Origin: Sarocladium kiliense | Taxonomy: Eukaryota; Ascomycota; Sordariomycetes; Hypocreales; Sarocladiaceae | Reading direction: 5' to 3' | DNA length: 64,000 bases | Assembly (NCBI GenBank): GCA_030734395.1 | Contig: JAUZTG010000029.1 | Coordinates: 6,572,001-6,636,000, forward strand | Shown here: one piece after another, positions 1 through 10,977 of the stretch | Numbering within the stretch: the stretch's first letter is position 1 | Layout: the number at the start of each line of letters is the position of its first letter | Notes under the pieces: model-generated | The model's database searches: none | What the model was told of the DNA's origin: nothing | What the model saw: only the letters and a program-made list of their open reading frames with translations | Position numbers and translations under genes: made by a program

Positions 1-416
1 GCGGTGCAGGGTAACTCGACGAGGCGAGCAAGACTGGGCCCGCTTCCCGCCTGAATTCGTCTTGACCGCCCTTTCACCAGATGCCCAAAACGTCGATGCA
101 CCCAGGAACCTGCATGACACTTCCACTTCTTTATGCACCTCAGCGGAGTCTCAAGCTTCAAGCCCTTGCAAGACGCCTGCACGCTCTTTCAGCTTTGCCC
201 ATTCCTGGCAATACCAAAACAACAACAAATATCCCAAGCGAAGAAAAAAAAAATCCGGTCTGACTTTTTTTCGGTTTGCGACAAGGAAGACGGGAGAAAA
301 AAAGTTGCCCGTCGCGTCTTCCACGATACACACGCCCCCCTACTTTCCCAACCTTCCTCACCGCGTCTTCACCGCCCGAGCTTCTGGCTGGGATCATTTC
401 ATATTGGTTGCCCACC
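1..416. other. Leader/intergenic before UTR4
   Basis: No gene recognised. The stretch holds short overlapping frames without family resemblance and an A-rich patch near 240-305. It is most likely promoter and 5' leader of the UTR4 gene that starts at 417. Confidence 0.5.
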
Positions 417-1487
417 ATGGCCGGAGCTTTTGGAGATTTCGATGTTGTCCTTTTTGATATCGGTGAGTGAAAACTCTGATGGAGATGGTCGTCGTCTGTT
501 CCAAGGTTGTTGGATACGATGGCAGCCAGGATCCATTCGTAGCATAGATCGGAGAAGAGTTTTGTTTACTCTGAGGCCCTTTCGGGCCATCGAATCAGCT
601 TGATAAGGTATCGCGAGGCTGACTGGTTTGGCGGTCTGCGGTTGTAGAAGGCACAGTCTGTCCTATCTCCTTTGTCAAGGACGTTCTTGTAAGTCGCTCC
701 AAGTGAACATGCGTGGGATAGCAACCACTCTTCATAGTCCTGGCTTCACACACCGATCACGTATCTTGAAGCAAATCAATGCTTGCGTCTTAGAGGACTC
801 GGGCTGATAATTGGCTTCTCATGCTAGTTCCCTTATGCTCTCGAGTCCCTCCCCAAGGCCTTAGAGGCCGAATGGGATAGTGCCCAGTTTGCGCAATATC
901 GCAATGCCTTCCCGGAAGAGTACCGCGACTCTAAGCCTGCCTTCGAGTCCCATGTTCGAGATTTAATTGCCCGAGATGTCAAGGCTCCCTATCTCAAAGC
1001 TCTACAGGGCCACCTCTGGCAGCGAGGCTATGACTCTGGCGAGCTTAAAGCACCACTCTTCCCAGATGTGGCCCCTTTCTTCCACAAGTCCCTGGCTGAG
1101 GGCAAGAAGATCATGATCTACTCATCCGGTTCAGTCCCAGCCCAGAAGCTCCTGTTCGGGCACACCAACTCCGAACCCTCAGACATGAGACCACTCATCT
1201 CCGACTGGTTCGACACCGTCAATGCGGGGCCCAAGACCGACGTGTCAAGCTACCGAGCTATTCAGTCCAAGTATGCTCAGGTCGACCCCGCACGATGGCT
1301 GTTTTTCAGCGACAATCTGAACGAGGTCACCGCTGCTTTGGAGAGTGGCATGCGGAGTCTGCCTGTCATGAGACCTGGGAACCCGCCCTTGCCGCCGGAT
1401 CACCACCTCTCCAAACATGGCATCCCCGACTTCACTGCACAGTCGGCAGAGAGCGGCCGTGCCTCGATCGCAGAGCTCGCGGGATGA
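417..1487 (+). CDS. UTR4: Enolase-phosphatase E1 (methionine salvage)
   Basis: Exons 417-462, 648-688 and 828-1487 give 248 residues, close to the family length. The enzyme is a cytosolic HAD-superfamily phosphatase. In methionine salvage it enolises and dephosphorylates 2,3-diketo-5-methylthiopentyl-1-phosphate to the acireductone that ADI1 oxidises. Joining exons 1 and 2 completes the catalytic motif FDIEGT (Asp14, Glu16), which replaces the usual DxD of HAD enzymes and is typical of this family. The motif II serine lies in YSSGS, the motif III lysine in GPKTD, and FFSDNLNEV supplies motif IV acids. The start was chosen because ACCATGG is a good context and the family begins a few residues before the DIEGT strand. 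Nothing is missing. The gene converges on BMT2. Confidence 0.92.
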
Positions 1488-1818
1488 GAAGTGGCATGGT
1501 GATCGTCGTCGTCGGTTATGGTGATTGGTTCGTGGTACGCAAAGTGGTCATGTGTCGGCTATTCAGAGATAGGCAGATCGACGTAATCAATGCGACGCAA
1601 TCCAGCCCATTCAGTTCGTAGTTCCAAGCACGATTATCCGTGCGTAGGAAGCTTTCGAATCGCGACCCTTCAGCAATTGGGGCACTTGGGTTTCCCTGGG
1701 CATGCAATGCACTATGAGAGACCCAGATGGCGTGGGCGTTGGGCATCGCTGCATCCTGCATCGTGCATTAGATAGGTGGCTGGTGGACATCGTGAATGCG
1801 TAAGCTCGACCGCCTGAT
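1488..1818. other. Convergent intergenic UTR4/BMT2
   Basis: A 331 bp spacer between two converging stop codons. It probably holds both 3' UTRs. No other structure was seen. Confidence 0.5.
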
Positions 1819-2685
1819 TCAAAGCTTCTTGCGGTCCAGGGTAATGACAAAGTTGTTCCTGGTCCTACCCGGGTTGATCTCAGTCTTGGGAAAGCTGGCG
1901 ATTGACTGCCGAGTGACTCCATCCCACTTCCACAGGCTGTAAGTCAGCTTCTGCGTGAGCTTGTTCTGCAGCTGCGTGTATCCGATCGCACTCATGATCT
2001 CTGTGAGACGTGACTTTGTGAAGTAGCGAGAATTGTCGACGCAGCTTCGAGGAAGAACGAGAAATAAGCAAGGGTAAGTTGCGTCCAGATTGGCTTTGTG
2101 AACTGCATCGGTCGTCCGTAGGAATGACAGCGTACGGAGGAGCATCTGTCCACGTGTGCCGTGATCCGGCACGAAGTTGAGAACAAGACTCAACGAGATG
2201 ATGTCAAATCTCTCAGAGTCTGCTGATGGTAGTGGACGTTCCATGAAATCTTGCTGCTCAATGCCTGGCTCCTGGCTGTTTAGGTCAATGTTGACCATAT
2301 CAAAGTAACCACTTTGAGAGCAGGCATTCTTAGTGCTCAAAGATCCAATCTCTAGCATCTGGAGCTGACCTTTCATTTCTTTCATGTCCTCAAGAGGGAG
2401 CCAATCGAGAAGGATCTTGGATGTGTCACCTCCACGATCCAGACTTTGCCCCTGAAGGCTTGCCTGCTGATACTGGTCCAACCCTCCAAGACTCTCGATC
2501 TCGCGAGCAAGCTCGGATTCCTTGATGCGGTCGCCGGCTACAGCTGCTTGCCGGCGTGACTTTTCCAACTGGTGATGGCGGTTGATGAGGGTCCTGCTGG
2601 CTTTTCTGGACATGGTCCTCGAAGCTTTCACCATCGGCGGTCGCCCGCGAGACAACGAGCTTAACTTCTGCTTCCTGGCACCCAT
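1819..2685 (-). CDS. BMT2: 25S rRNA adenine-N1 methyltransferase Bmt2
   Basis: A single-exon gene of 288 residues. Bmt2 makes the m1A mark at A2142 (yeast numbering) of 25S rRNA in the nucleolus, using SAM. The basic N-terminus (MGARKQKL, followed by an R/K-rich stretch) fits nucleolar targeting. The Rossmann core is recognisable from LEIGSLSTKNACS (the SAM loop of this family), an acidic strand (MVNIDLNSQEPGI) and FDIISLSLVLNFVPD, where the catalytic loop is expected. The C-terminal LVLP segment followed by SRYFTKSRLTEIMSAIGY is also typical of the family. It is divergent from the L25 gene (649 bp between start codons), so two ribosome-biogenesis genes share a promoter region. Identification is by family resemblance. 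Confidence 0.88.
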   Translation of the reverse strand: MGARKQKLSSLSRGRPPMVKASRTMSRKASRTLINRHHQLEKSRRQAAVAGDRIKESELAREIESLGGLDQYQQASLQGQSLDRGGDTSKILLDWLPLEDMKEMKGQLQMLEIGSLSTKNACSQSGYFDMVNIDLNSQEPGIEQQDFMERPLPSADSERFDIISLSLVLNFVPDHGTRGQMLLRTLSFLRTTDAVHKANLDATYPCLFLVLPRSCVDNSRYFTKSRLTEIMSAIGYTQLQNKLTQKLTYSLWKWDGVTRQSIASFPKTEINPGRTRNNFVITLDRKKL

Positions 2686-3334
2686 TGTAGCGGATCAAAG
2701 GCCTTCAGTTCTGGGTATGCATGGTTAGTCCTGGTGAACAGGCACGGACGCAAAGGGTCTCACTTACTGCAAAAGTTGAGGCCAACCTCTTAACGATTCT
2801 CTAATCGGCTTTCGGGCAGCTGGAAATTCTCAAATCACCATGTTACCGTGGCTTTCCCAGTGCGAAAGCCTCACAATAACTATGCATGCTTGTGGAATGC
2901 ATCCGTTGTTCCGAGTTTGCTGTTGACCCTGAAATTATGTAGATGGTCGACTTCTCTGCACGCTATGGGCGGCCATATTCTTGCCGAGTCTAAGCCTGGT
3001 GTTTCTCTCGGACCTGCAACGGCAACCTCCGCCTCTGGCTATCATCAATTAATTTGAAGCTCAACTAATATGCACATTTAAGAAAAGAAAAAACCATCTC
3101 CAGTAATTTCAATTAATTCTTTTTCTGAGACAGGTCCGTGAACGATACCATTGCAACCAAGAACAGCTCCGAAGACAAGCGGGTCTCAGATCACGTGATA
3201 CACATTGGACTCCGCAAACCCTCCACACAATCAAAATTCCTCGAAAAGAATCCTGAAAGTTCACCCACCTCACGTCGCCAACCATCCCTCTCGCCCAACG
3301 TCAATCCCCGTCGTCGCCCAACAATACCGACAAA
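2686..3334. other. Divergent promoter region BMT2/RPL25
   Basis: A 649 bp spacer between divergent start codons. It contains an AT-rich patch around 3040-3130 and pyrimidine-rich sequence just before the L25 start, as is common for fungal ribosomal protein promoters. No gene was seen. Confidence 0.5.
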
Positions 3335-4221
3335 ATGGTCCAGCAGAAGAAAGGTATGGGATAACACCACGCCCAAAGTCCTTGAGAACTCTTTTCGAGC
3401 AATCAATGGACGAAGGCAAATTTTCACAGATCGCGAAGAGAAATATGCGCACGCTCGCCGACGAAACGGATCGACTCGAAGACCGATCGCAAAGGAGAGG
3501 AGGAGGAAACGAATATTTTTCGACATGGATGAACTCTTGACTTGATAATCATGAGGAGATTCTGCCTCTCTCCTCTCCCTACCGTGTCGCCTTCGGTCGC
3601 TTCCTAGGCATCATGCAGCAGCAGACTTTGCGAGTTCTCACTAGAAGAGCGATTGCTGATGCTTTTTACTCTACAGCCACCAACCCTTCCAAGAAGGCCA
3701 ACGCGGCCGCCAAGGCTGCCCTCAAGGGTGTAAGTTACTTGATGTCAGACTTGTCCTCACTTCCAGTGCTGACCACAATTTCCAACAGACCAACAGCCAG
3801 AAGGCCCGCAAGGTCCGCCTGAGCAACAGCTTCCACCGTCCCAAGACCCTGGAGCTGTCCCGCTCTCCCAAGTACCCCCGCAAGTCGATCCCTCACCTTC
3901 CTCGTCTCGATGAGCACAAGATCATCGTCCACCCTCTCAACACTGAGAGCGCGATGAAGAAGATGGAGGAGAACAACACTCTCGTCTTCATTGTCGACAT
4001 CAAGGCCAACAAGGCCCAGATCAAGCAGGCCCTCAAGGCTCTGTACGACATTGACACCGTCAAGATCAACACCCTGATCCGGTATGTTCTTCTCTTCTCA
4101 CTTGACATTGGACTTGTTCTAACAAAATTGTAGCCCCGACGGCTCCAAGAAGGCCTACGCTCGCCTCACCCCCGATGTCGATGCCCTCGACATCGCTGCC
4201 AACAAGCTCCAGCTCGTCTAA
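3335..4221 (+). CDS. RPL25: 60S ribosomal protein uL23 (L25)
   Basis: Exons 3335-3353, 3677-3729, 3789-4081 and 4134-4221 give 150 residues. uL23 binds 25S rRNA at the polypeptide exit tunnel and is the docking site for SRP and for ribosome-associated chaperones. The Lys/Ala-rich N-terminus, KARKVRLSNSFHRPKTL, the PRKSIPHLPRLDEH segment and the ending DGSKKAYARLTPDVDALD are hallmarks. The first coding exon is tiny (MVQQKK plus one base), and intron 1 is 323 nt, far longer than most introns here, a common ribosomal-protein pattern. A frame open upstream of exon 2 could start at 3613 inside intron 1; I treat that as intronic. The exon 1 start has good context (AAAATGG), and all phases agree. 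Confidence 0.93.
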
Positions 4222-4705
4222 GCGACTCACAATAAAGAGTCGGTAGAGGGTTGTTTGTTGTCTTTTACGGCTGGTTTAGTGTGGAACACTTTCTTCCAAA
4301 ACGATCAATGGGCATAGGACACAAAAGGCGTACTAGAGCATGTCATTTTTTTCTCGGGCTAAATTCATCATGACCAAAAACCAATGTGAATACCAAGCTT
4401 CCAGAGCTTTGCTCATCCCTACTATGTGAAAGCGATGTCACTATGATATTGGATGAGCGACTGTCATCCGAGTGATGTAGACACAGATAATCCAGGACAT
4501 CCATGCCCACGCAAGACATTTACGTGCGTGGTAAACGCAACGTTGATCTTATACGTGGACTTAAAATTCGTCTGTGTCTCCTATTCGACCCTTGATATCC
4601 AGCTTGCCAAACTTCTAATGGTGATGTTACATTGATCTTGTACAAGAGCTCATCCTGCCCATGTCCCGCGTCCACTATACCCTCGTAGCAGACTCTTTCA
4701 AATCG
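4222..4705. other. Convergent intergenic RPL25/TIM8
   Basis: A 484 bp spacer between converging stops. It carries the L25 3' UTR (an AATAAA-like sequence follows the stop at about 4230) and the TIM8 3' UTR. No further gene was seen. Confidence 0.5.
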
Positions 4706-5052
4706 CTAACCGCGCATGTTCTGAATATGCTTAATCGTCAAGTTGTTGAAGTCCAAAAACCGATCCACGCAGTTCGTCAAGCATCCCTCCTCATTCCTGT
4801 CAAGCTTCGAGTTCTTGACCGAACCGGTGATGCACTTCTTCCAGCACATGTCGGTCAAGCTGTGAGTCTCTGTTTTCCCGCCATTGTCAGCAAATCGAGC
4901 ACCATGTATTTGTGGTTGAGCAGCAAGGCACGGGAGGAGGACGAACGGGCTTGGATGGAGGTCTTCTGCTGCTCCGTCGCAAGGAACTTGCGGAGATCGT
5001 TCTTGTCGGCCTCGGAGAGCCTCTCGAGTTCTTGTGCTTCGATTGAGGACAT
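4706..5052 (-). CDS. TIM8: Small Tim chaperone Tim8
   Basis: Exons 5052-4947 and 4869-4706 give 89 residues, the usual length. Tim8 works with Tim13 in the mitochondrial intermembrane space, escorting hydrophobic proteins to the TIM22 or SAM machineries. The start MSSIEAQELERLSEADK is characteristic. Exon 2 carries the twin CX3C signature, CWKKC and CLTNC, that forms the two disulfides, and ends with the conserved NCVDRFLDFNNLTIKHI helix. The intron has the unusual donor GTTCGT. I chose the acceptor that yields THSLTDMC because it restores the family spacing before the first cysteine pair. An alternative acceptor at 4863 would drop two residues and break frame. Confidence 0.9.
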
Positions 5053-5519
5053 CTTGTATGTGGTTGGAGCGTGGTTCGGGCGTTAAAAGGTGCTTGTTGA
5101 TGGGTAGCTGGGGAAGAGCAATGTCGCAGAAGATTTCGCAGGCGAGTCCAGCTCCAGCAAATCGTCATCCACTTTTCTCGCGGTCATCATTGGACCCCAA
5201 CCAATCACATACCCTTCAGGCACAAGGCTGACTATAACGTACATTCGACCTCACACACAGCATGGCCAGCATAAGGTAGAGCTTGCATAAAATAGCGATC
5301 AAGGTGCAGCCAAGCGGAATTTATGAGAACTATGCTTCTATTACGTCGCTCGTGATCGTGACGATTCGCCAGCCCATGACAAGAAAGAAAAGTCGTCGAG
5401 TCCAAGTTCGATTTCCAGTGACAATAAACCCGAAACCGCATTACCAGCACAGATTGAAAGTACTCAAAAACGTTGTCCTCCACTGCACATCTGTAGAGAC
5501 TACACAACTTGTGCTGCTC
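5053..5519. other. Intergenic between TIM8 and CorA gene
   Basis: A 467 bp spacer holding the TIM8 promoter (minus strand) and the 3' end of the CorA gene. No additional gene was recognised. Confidence 0.45.
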
Positions 5520-7407
5520 TTAGATATACTTGGCATGACGAGCCCATGCCAGAATTAGAGAAATGAGAACAACCATGACACCAATAATACCGAAGAACGG
5601 TCCAAGCTTGCCACTACCTTCGAAAGGAACAGTGACATTCATACCAAAAAGACCGCTCACAAGGTTCAGCGGCACAATGATAGAGGCCAAGAGCGTGATC
5701 TTGCTGAGAACACGGTTCGTATCAGTACCTTGCTCAATGTTGTTGATGGACAACATGGCGAGGTAATTGCTGTGAGCCCGGGAGAGGATCTTCTCGAAGT
5801 GACCGAGATTGGTTGCCATGGTCACAACGTGATCCTGAATGTCGCTCAGATACATGCCGATGTCCATACGAGGTGTCACTTGGTAATTCTCGTTGCAGCG
5901 CTTGGTGAAGCCGCGAAGGACATCAGCCTTGCCTCCGAGAAGTCGGAGGAGTGCCATGACATTCTTGCGGGCCTGGCCAATGGAGCGAAGGAAGGAGCTG
6001 GAGTCATCACTGCGCATGACGAACACTTCATCCTCGATTGCATCGGCCTCAAGCTCAAGTTGACGAATGGGAGCAGCGAAAGAATCGACGATGTCATCGC
6101 TGTTTGATGAGTCAGTAATTTGAAAGGCATGTGGAGGATGGCAAGGTAGCTTACATGAGAGCGTAGCAAATCCAGTCACTGCTCAGAGCAACGTAGTCCT
6201 TGAGAGCTGTGATCCTCTTGCGGACATGGGAGGCATGGGAGTTGGGCTCGAAGCTGAAGCTAAGAGTACCCTCGCGGAAGACAACCACAAAGATATTGAG
6301 GGGTTCATACTCCTTGCCCTCAGGCTCTTCGACGACATGGAAAGATCGGAAGGAAGCGAAGTAGTAGGACGGGAAGAGCTCGATCTTCTCACGTGCTTCC
6401 TGAGTGATAATGTCCTCGATGGTAAGGGGATGAACACCGAAAGCCTTGCAGATGCCGGAGATCTCCTCCTTAGTCGCGCTGTTGACGTTAAGCCACCAGA
6501 CACCATCAGGCTCGTCCTCGGGCAGCTCAAAAAGGCCACGAATGTCCTCGCCAGGAAGAACAAGGTCGCCCATCTCAGCTGCATGGATGGTAGACTCCCA
6601 CGCAGAAGAGAAGAAGCTGAACCTGTTGTTGTCGACAGGCGGCTGAGGCTTGGTCTCGGGTGCAGTGGGAGGTCTCTGAGACTGCTTCTCCTGAGTCGTG
6701 GAATCATCGGAGGGCATATCAAGAATGTCACCATCAATGGTGGCAAGTTGCATGCGTTTGTCAGCCGACTGAGTGCGCAGATCCTGGAAGCTCTGCTCCT
6801 TGCTGTCCTTGGTATCGACTCGGGAGGCCATGTGAAGCTCCTTCTCAGCCTGGATGAAGCTCTCAAGGTACTCGAAATCGATATAGAGCTGATCCTTGCG
6901 ATGGTTATCCTGCAGTGGGAAGCAGACGTCCTCTTCGGCAGTCTTGTTGGTCAGCATGCTGGCAGCATCGTTGACGGTGCCCTGCTTGCTGCGAAGGCTT
7001 CGACGGCTCGAGATAGACATGGCACGATGAGCACCCTCCTCATTAGTCTCGATGAAGGAAGGGCCACGCTCGCGGCGACGGGCCTCGGCGAAGGCCTTGA
7101 CTGAATTGGGGGGAGACATGGACCTCCCGTCTGTGTCCGCCGTGTCTGCTGTTGGACGGCGTTCTCGCTTGCCGTGCTCAGGATCCTGGCCTTCTCCGTC
7201 AACAACGGCTTCCTCGAAGTCGCGGACTTTGATACCGCTTGGTCCTGAGTCGTTACCGAGAGGTCGAGTGCGGTAGAGGCTGTCAAATGTGCCACGGCGA
7301 GGTCGGTCGTGCTTTTGAGCAGAGGAAGTCCTGTGGCGGTGGTCGTCGAGTTCTGGGACCGGGGTATCATACCCATTGTCGGAGATGCGGCTCTCGCGAT
7401 CAGACAT
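5520..7407 (-). CDS. CorA-family magnesium transporter (Alr1/Mnr2-like)
   Basis: Exons 7407-6155 and 6099-5520 give 610 residues. This is a membrane channel/transporter for Mg2+ of the fungal Alr1/Mnr2 branch of CorA. The first half is a long hydrophilic, charged and Ser-rich tail (roughly residues 1-270), as in Alr-type proteins. The CorA funnel domain follows, with WLNVNSATKEEISGICKAF and HPLTIEDIITQEAREKIE. At the C-terminus are a first membrane helix ending in the invariant GMN motif (GLFGMNV, about residue 570), a short external loop and a second helix, with a short positive tail (WARHAKYI). Plasma membrane (Alr1) and vacuole (Mnr2) cannot be told apart from sequence alone. The 55 nt intron splits YALI-DDIV and was placed by frame and motif continuity. 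Confidence 0.88.
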
Positions 7408-8687
7408 TTTGTCGTATTAGTGAAGGTAAAAGTTTGAAATATGCTAAGAAAATGGTGAAAGTGTTGTTGGCGCGAGCAGTGAGAGGCCGGCTCTGACTCT
7501 GTTCTAAATAGATCGTATGCCGATATAAAGTCGGAGTCGCAATCAGGTGGAAGGGACCATGCTTTGAGGTCGGTCGTAGTATAACGCAATCACTCAGCGC
7601 ATACTAGATGTGCACACCCGGCGCATTGGCGGTGCGCCGAGAGCGAGGTTGGCGAGCAAAACCGTGGCTGCTGTCAAGAAGCCAAGGGGGATGTGAATGG
7701 CAAGGTTATAGACCGCCACAAGCCACCGGGGGAAGTTGAAAAGTTCGAAATGCGTTGACAGCCCAGTTATGGAGGCTTCTTGTTGACTCCGCTGTAGACC
7801 CAGGAACCTGGGCCGAGAGGCGAAGGAGGGTAGATATGTGGGAGGGCGAGTTGAGCCAACTTGACTGATGCTGGGAATAGGGGCCGATGAAGGCTAGCTG
7901 GCAGTTGCCGAGGCGGCTCGACAAGAAAGCGATTGATATAGTTGCCAAGTCGATGACTGGCAGTCGTACGGTGCAGTAGTCACGAAAGTGACGGTGCAGT
8001 GAGTCTCGGAGCCACAGGTTATGACTGCGGTTGGACGATCGACGGAGAGGAGTTGTCTAATGACGTTTGAGTGATATGCGGGAGGTCGACAGGTCGCTCG
8101 AGAACGGAGTCGCTCGAAGAGTTGGATTCGTAACAGTATGTACTAAACCGTACGAAAGATGGAGTTGCTGATGCAGCGTGCAACAAGGGCGGTCAAGCCA
8201 GGAGGGAAATGTGCTGTTTATGACTGTACAGAGTCGACAGATGTGAAGGGCAAAATTTGCGGTCGGAAGTCCCGAGCAGCGCCTGTATTGCCTCGTGAAA
8301 GAGGGAACCATCACAAACCTAACAAGGGTGGGGCGCATCCGATCTCGCCTCTGAGTGCAGCTGGCGGCGCTAGGCCGCAAGAGGGAGGCACCCTGCACCA
8401 GCCTCACCTCTCACTGGTCGAGGATTTCAAAGGAGGATGACAGAGAGCACAGCTGTGGCTGATGGTACCTGCGCCACATCTCTACCTTTCAGGTGCCTGT
8501 GTCCTGGCGACGTGGTCCAACGGCGACGGTGTCGCTTCGACCCTTGGTGCTGTTGGCGAGATTCTTCACAACCAAGGCGACAGCTTGATACCGTGGCGCT
8601 TTTCTTCCCTTTCTGGTATCTGTACGCCCATACCCAGCAAGCTTTAGAACGTGAATTCGTTGCGGTCCATCAATTAGACTCGACATC
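7408..8687. other. Divergent promoter region CorA gene/SPC1
   Basis: A 1.28 kb spacer between divergent starts. Short frames on both strands show no family resemblance. A gene in here cannot be excluded, but I see none. Confidence 0.45.
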
Positions 8688-9087
8688 ATGGCGGAGCAAG
8701 TGCTGGACCAAGTTCGCGATGTCGTCGAGGGCGAGATTGTACGTTTGCTTCACTACATTCACCATCGTGCAGCAACTGACGGCGTTCGTACAGGATTTCG
8801 ACGGCCAGAGGCGCGCCGAGCTCTTCGCCACTCTTTTTCTTGCCCTGACTGGCGTAAGCAACACCCGAACGAACCGCATCGAAATCGAACTCCAAGCTAA
8901 CCCCTCGCGACGATAGCTGATCGCCTTCAACGTCGGATGGGTCAAGGAGGACATTACTCTCGCAGTATACACGAGTTTGGGAGGCACAGCATTGACATTC
9001 TTACTGGTGGTGCCTCCGTGGCCGTTCTACAACCAGAATCCAGTCAAGTTCCTGCCAGCTGGATCAGGACTATACAAGGCACAATGA
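8688..9087 (+). CDS. SPC1: Signal peptidase complex subunit Spc1 (SPC12)
   Basis: Exons 8688-8738, 8794-8853 and 8917-9087 give 93 residues, typical for this small ER membrane protein. Spc1 is a non-catalytic subunit of the signal peptidase complex and helps discriminate signal peptides from transmembrane segments. The sequence DFDGQRRAELFATLFL leads into a first hydrophobic helix (about 30-50). A short loop (WVKED) and a second helix (ITLAVYTSLGGTALTFLLVVPPW) follow, and the cytosolic tail begins PFYNQNPVKFLP. This two-helix hairpin with the PW-P-FY-NP ending is the family signature. The introns are 55 and 63 nt and both junctions keep phase 0. The gene converges on RBX1 with 195 bp between stops. 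Confidence 0.9.
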
Positions 9088-9282
9088 AATAGGGACAAGG
9101 GCGTTATCAATTCTGATTTGCAAAAAGAATGGCATGATATCATTTTGTTTCACGTCGTGATCATCTCTGCAGATGAATTCCTGTTCCCTAGCGATTTTAC
9201 AAATCCCTAATGGTGCCTCAAACCGCTTTTGAAAGCCGAACCATGGAGCTCATTATGTGCCTTTTCTTACCCCTGCCAGTCC

Positions 9283-9785
<503 letters not shown>

Positions 9786-10977
9786 GGTCTGCGCCGAGGA
9801 GGTGCTCGATGTTGGTGGGACAACTGCCGAACTCGTAACTATATTCACGGCCTTCCGACCCTTCTATCAGTCAGTAGGTATTCGAGATGAGAGCTCCATG
9901 ATGGCAGCTTGCGCTTCGATCCAGATCGACTCCAGATCGACCGTGAAGCGGTGACCTAAGGGTGTCTTGAGGAGCTTCGCGGAGGGCCGAGCTTACCTGT
10001 GACAGCCGACTTTTCTTTCGACAGCTTATAATGTCGTCGAACGGTTCGAGTGATGAGGTTGGGAAGAGAGGAAGAAGGCGCTCCGCGGGTGACGAGGACG
10101 TCTTTGATGTCGAGGTTGGCAGCTTGCCTCCAGCAGCCTCCCAGCGCAGTGCACCACGCGCGACAGAGCCATTCACTGTTGGTCCGATAACAGCGGCTTA
10201 TCGGAGGGATGCGGGGCACTCAGGCTGCCACCTCGTGTGTGGTGTGCTTCACTGTAGTAGGCTGCTGCTGCACCTTGATGAAGGGTTTGGGTACCTTGTT
10301 GTCACGCAAGTTTTGTTCTACATAAGTTCCGCCTAAATGAGAGCATATTACTGTAGTACAAACCTTCCTTCCAAAGTACACAACGCAAACAATCCCAGGA
10401 TGGCTCTTCGTGGCATGAATCACCAGCTCATTGCATGCACTGGGGTTATGCGCCTACCCGACCCCGCGGCCAGCAGGAGCTGCACCGCCACTCTCTCGCT
10501 GTAGCCATCCAGCCAGCGCGCCTCACCCCCCGCTGAGGTGGCCTCCCCCAGTAGCCGCCTAGGCTTACTACCGCAGGCACACCCCCAGCAGCCCACTATA
10601 GCCCGGCCAGCCCAGCCTAACCCAGCTTGCCCGCCTTCGTCATACCCATGGCAGAGCAGAGCAGCCGCAACTCAATCAACCCCAAAGGCAAGGCTTCCCA
10701 TCCTCTTCCTCCTTCTTCTACCCATCATCTCTTCGCTTCCTTTCGACTTTACTCTTATCCCCAGCGTCTTCCTCTACATCATGAACGCGCACTCTCAGAC
10801 ACTCAAAACGATACTACCTCTGCAAATCTCTCCCAATACCATCGCCGCTCCCTTGCCCACAGACCCCTCAGACACTCTCCAGCCACCCATCCCATAAATC
10901 GCCCACTCCGCATCCGGCACGCATCTTTTCGCTCTGCAACCCACGCTCGACCGAGACAGACCACCGACTCTGACACA
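9786..10977. other. Divergent promoter region RBX1/EDC1-like
   Basis: A 1.19 kb spacer between divergent starts. From about 10500 it becomes C-rich, probably the long 5' leader of the downstream gene. The downstream reading frame stays open back to 10627, but that part is low complexity and has no family match I recognise. Confidence 0.45.

Noticed and set aside
3613..3822. 69-codon + frame overlapping L25 intron 1 and exon 2 as a separate gene
   Set aside because: It is intron 1 plus exon 2 of L25 read through. The real start is the tiny exon at 3335. The possible alternative start is listed as a finding only.
6226..7104. 292-codon + frame antisense to the CorA gene
   Set aside because: Opposite a well-supported coding exon, with no independent evidence. 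A shadow frame.
10627..10977. N-terminal extension of the Edc1-like protein
   Set aside because: The frame is open, but the residues look like translated C-rich leader and include no conserved block. The ATG at 10978 fits better.
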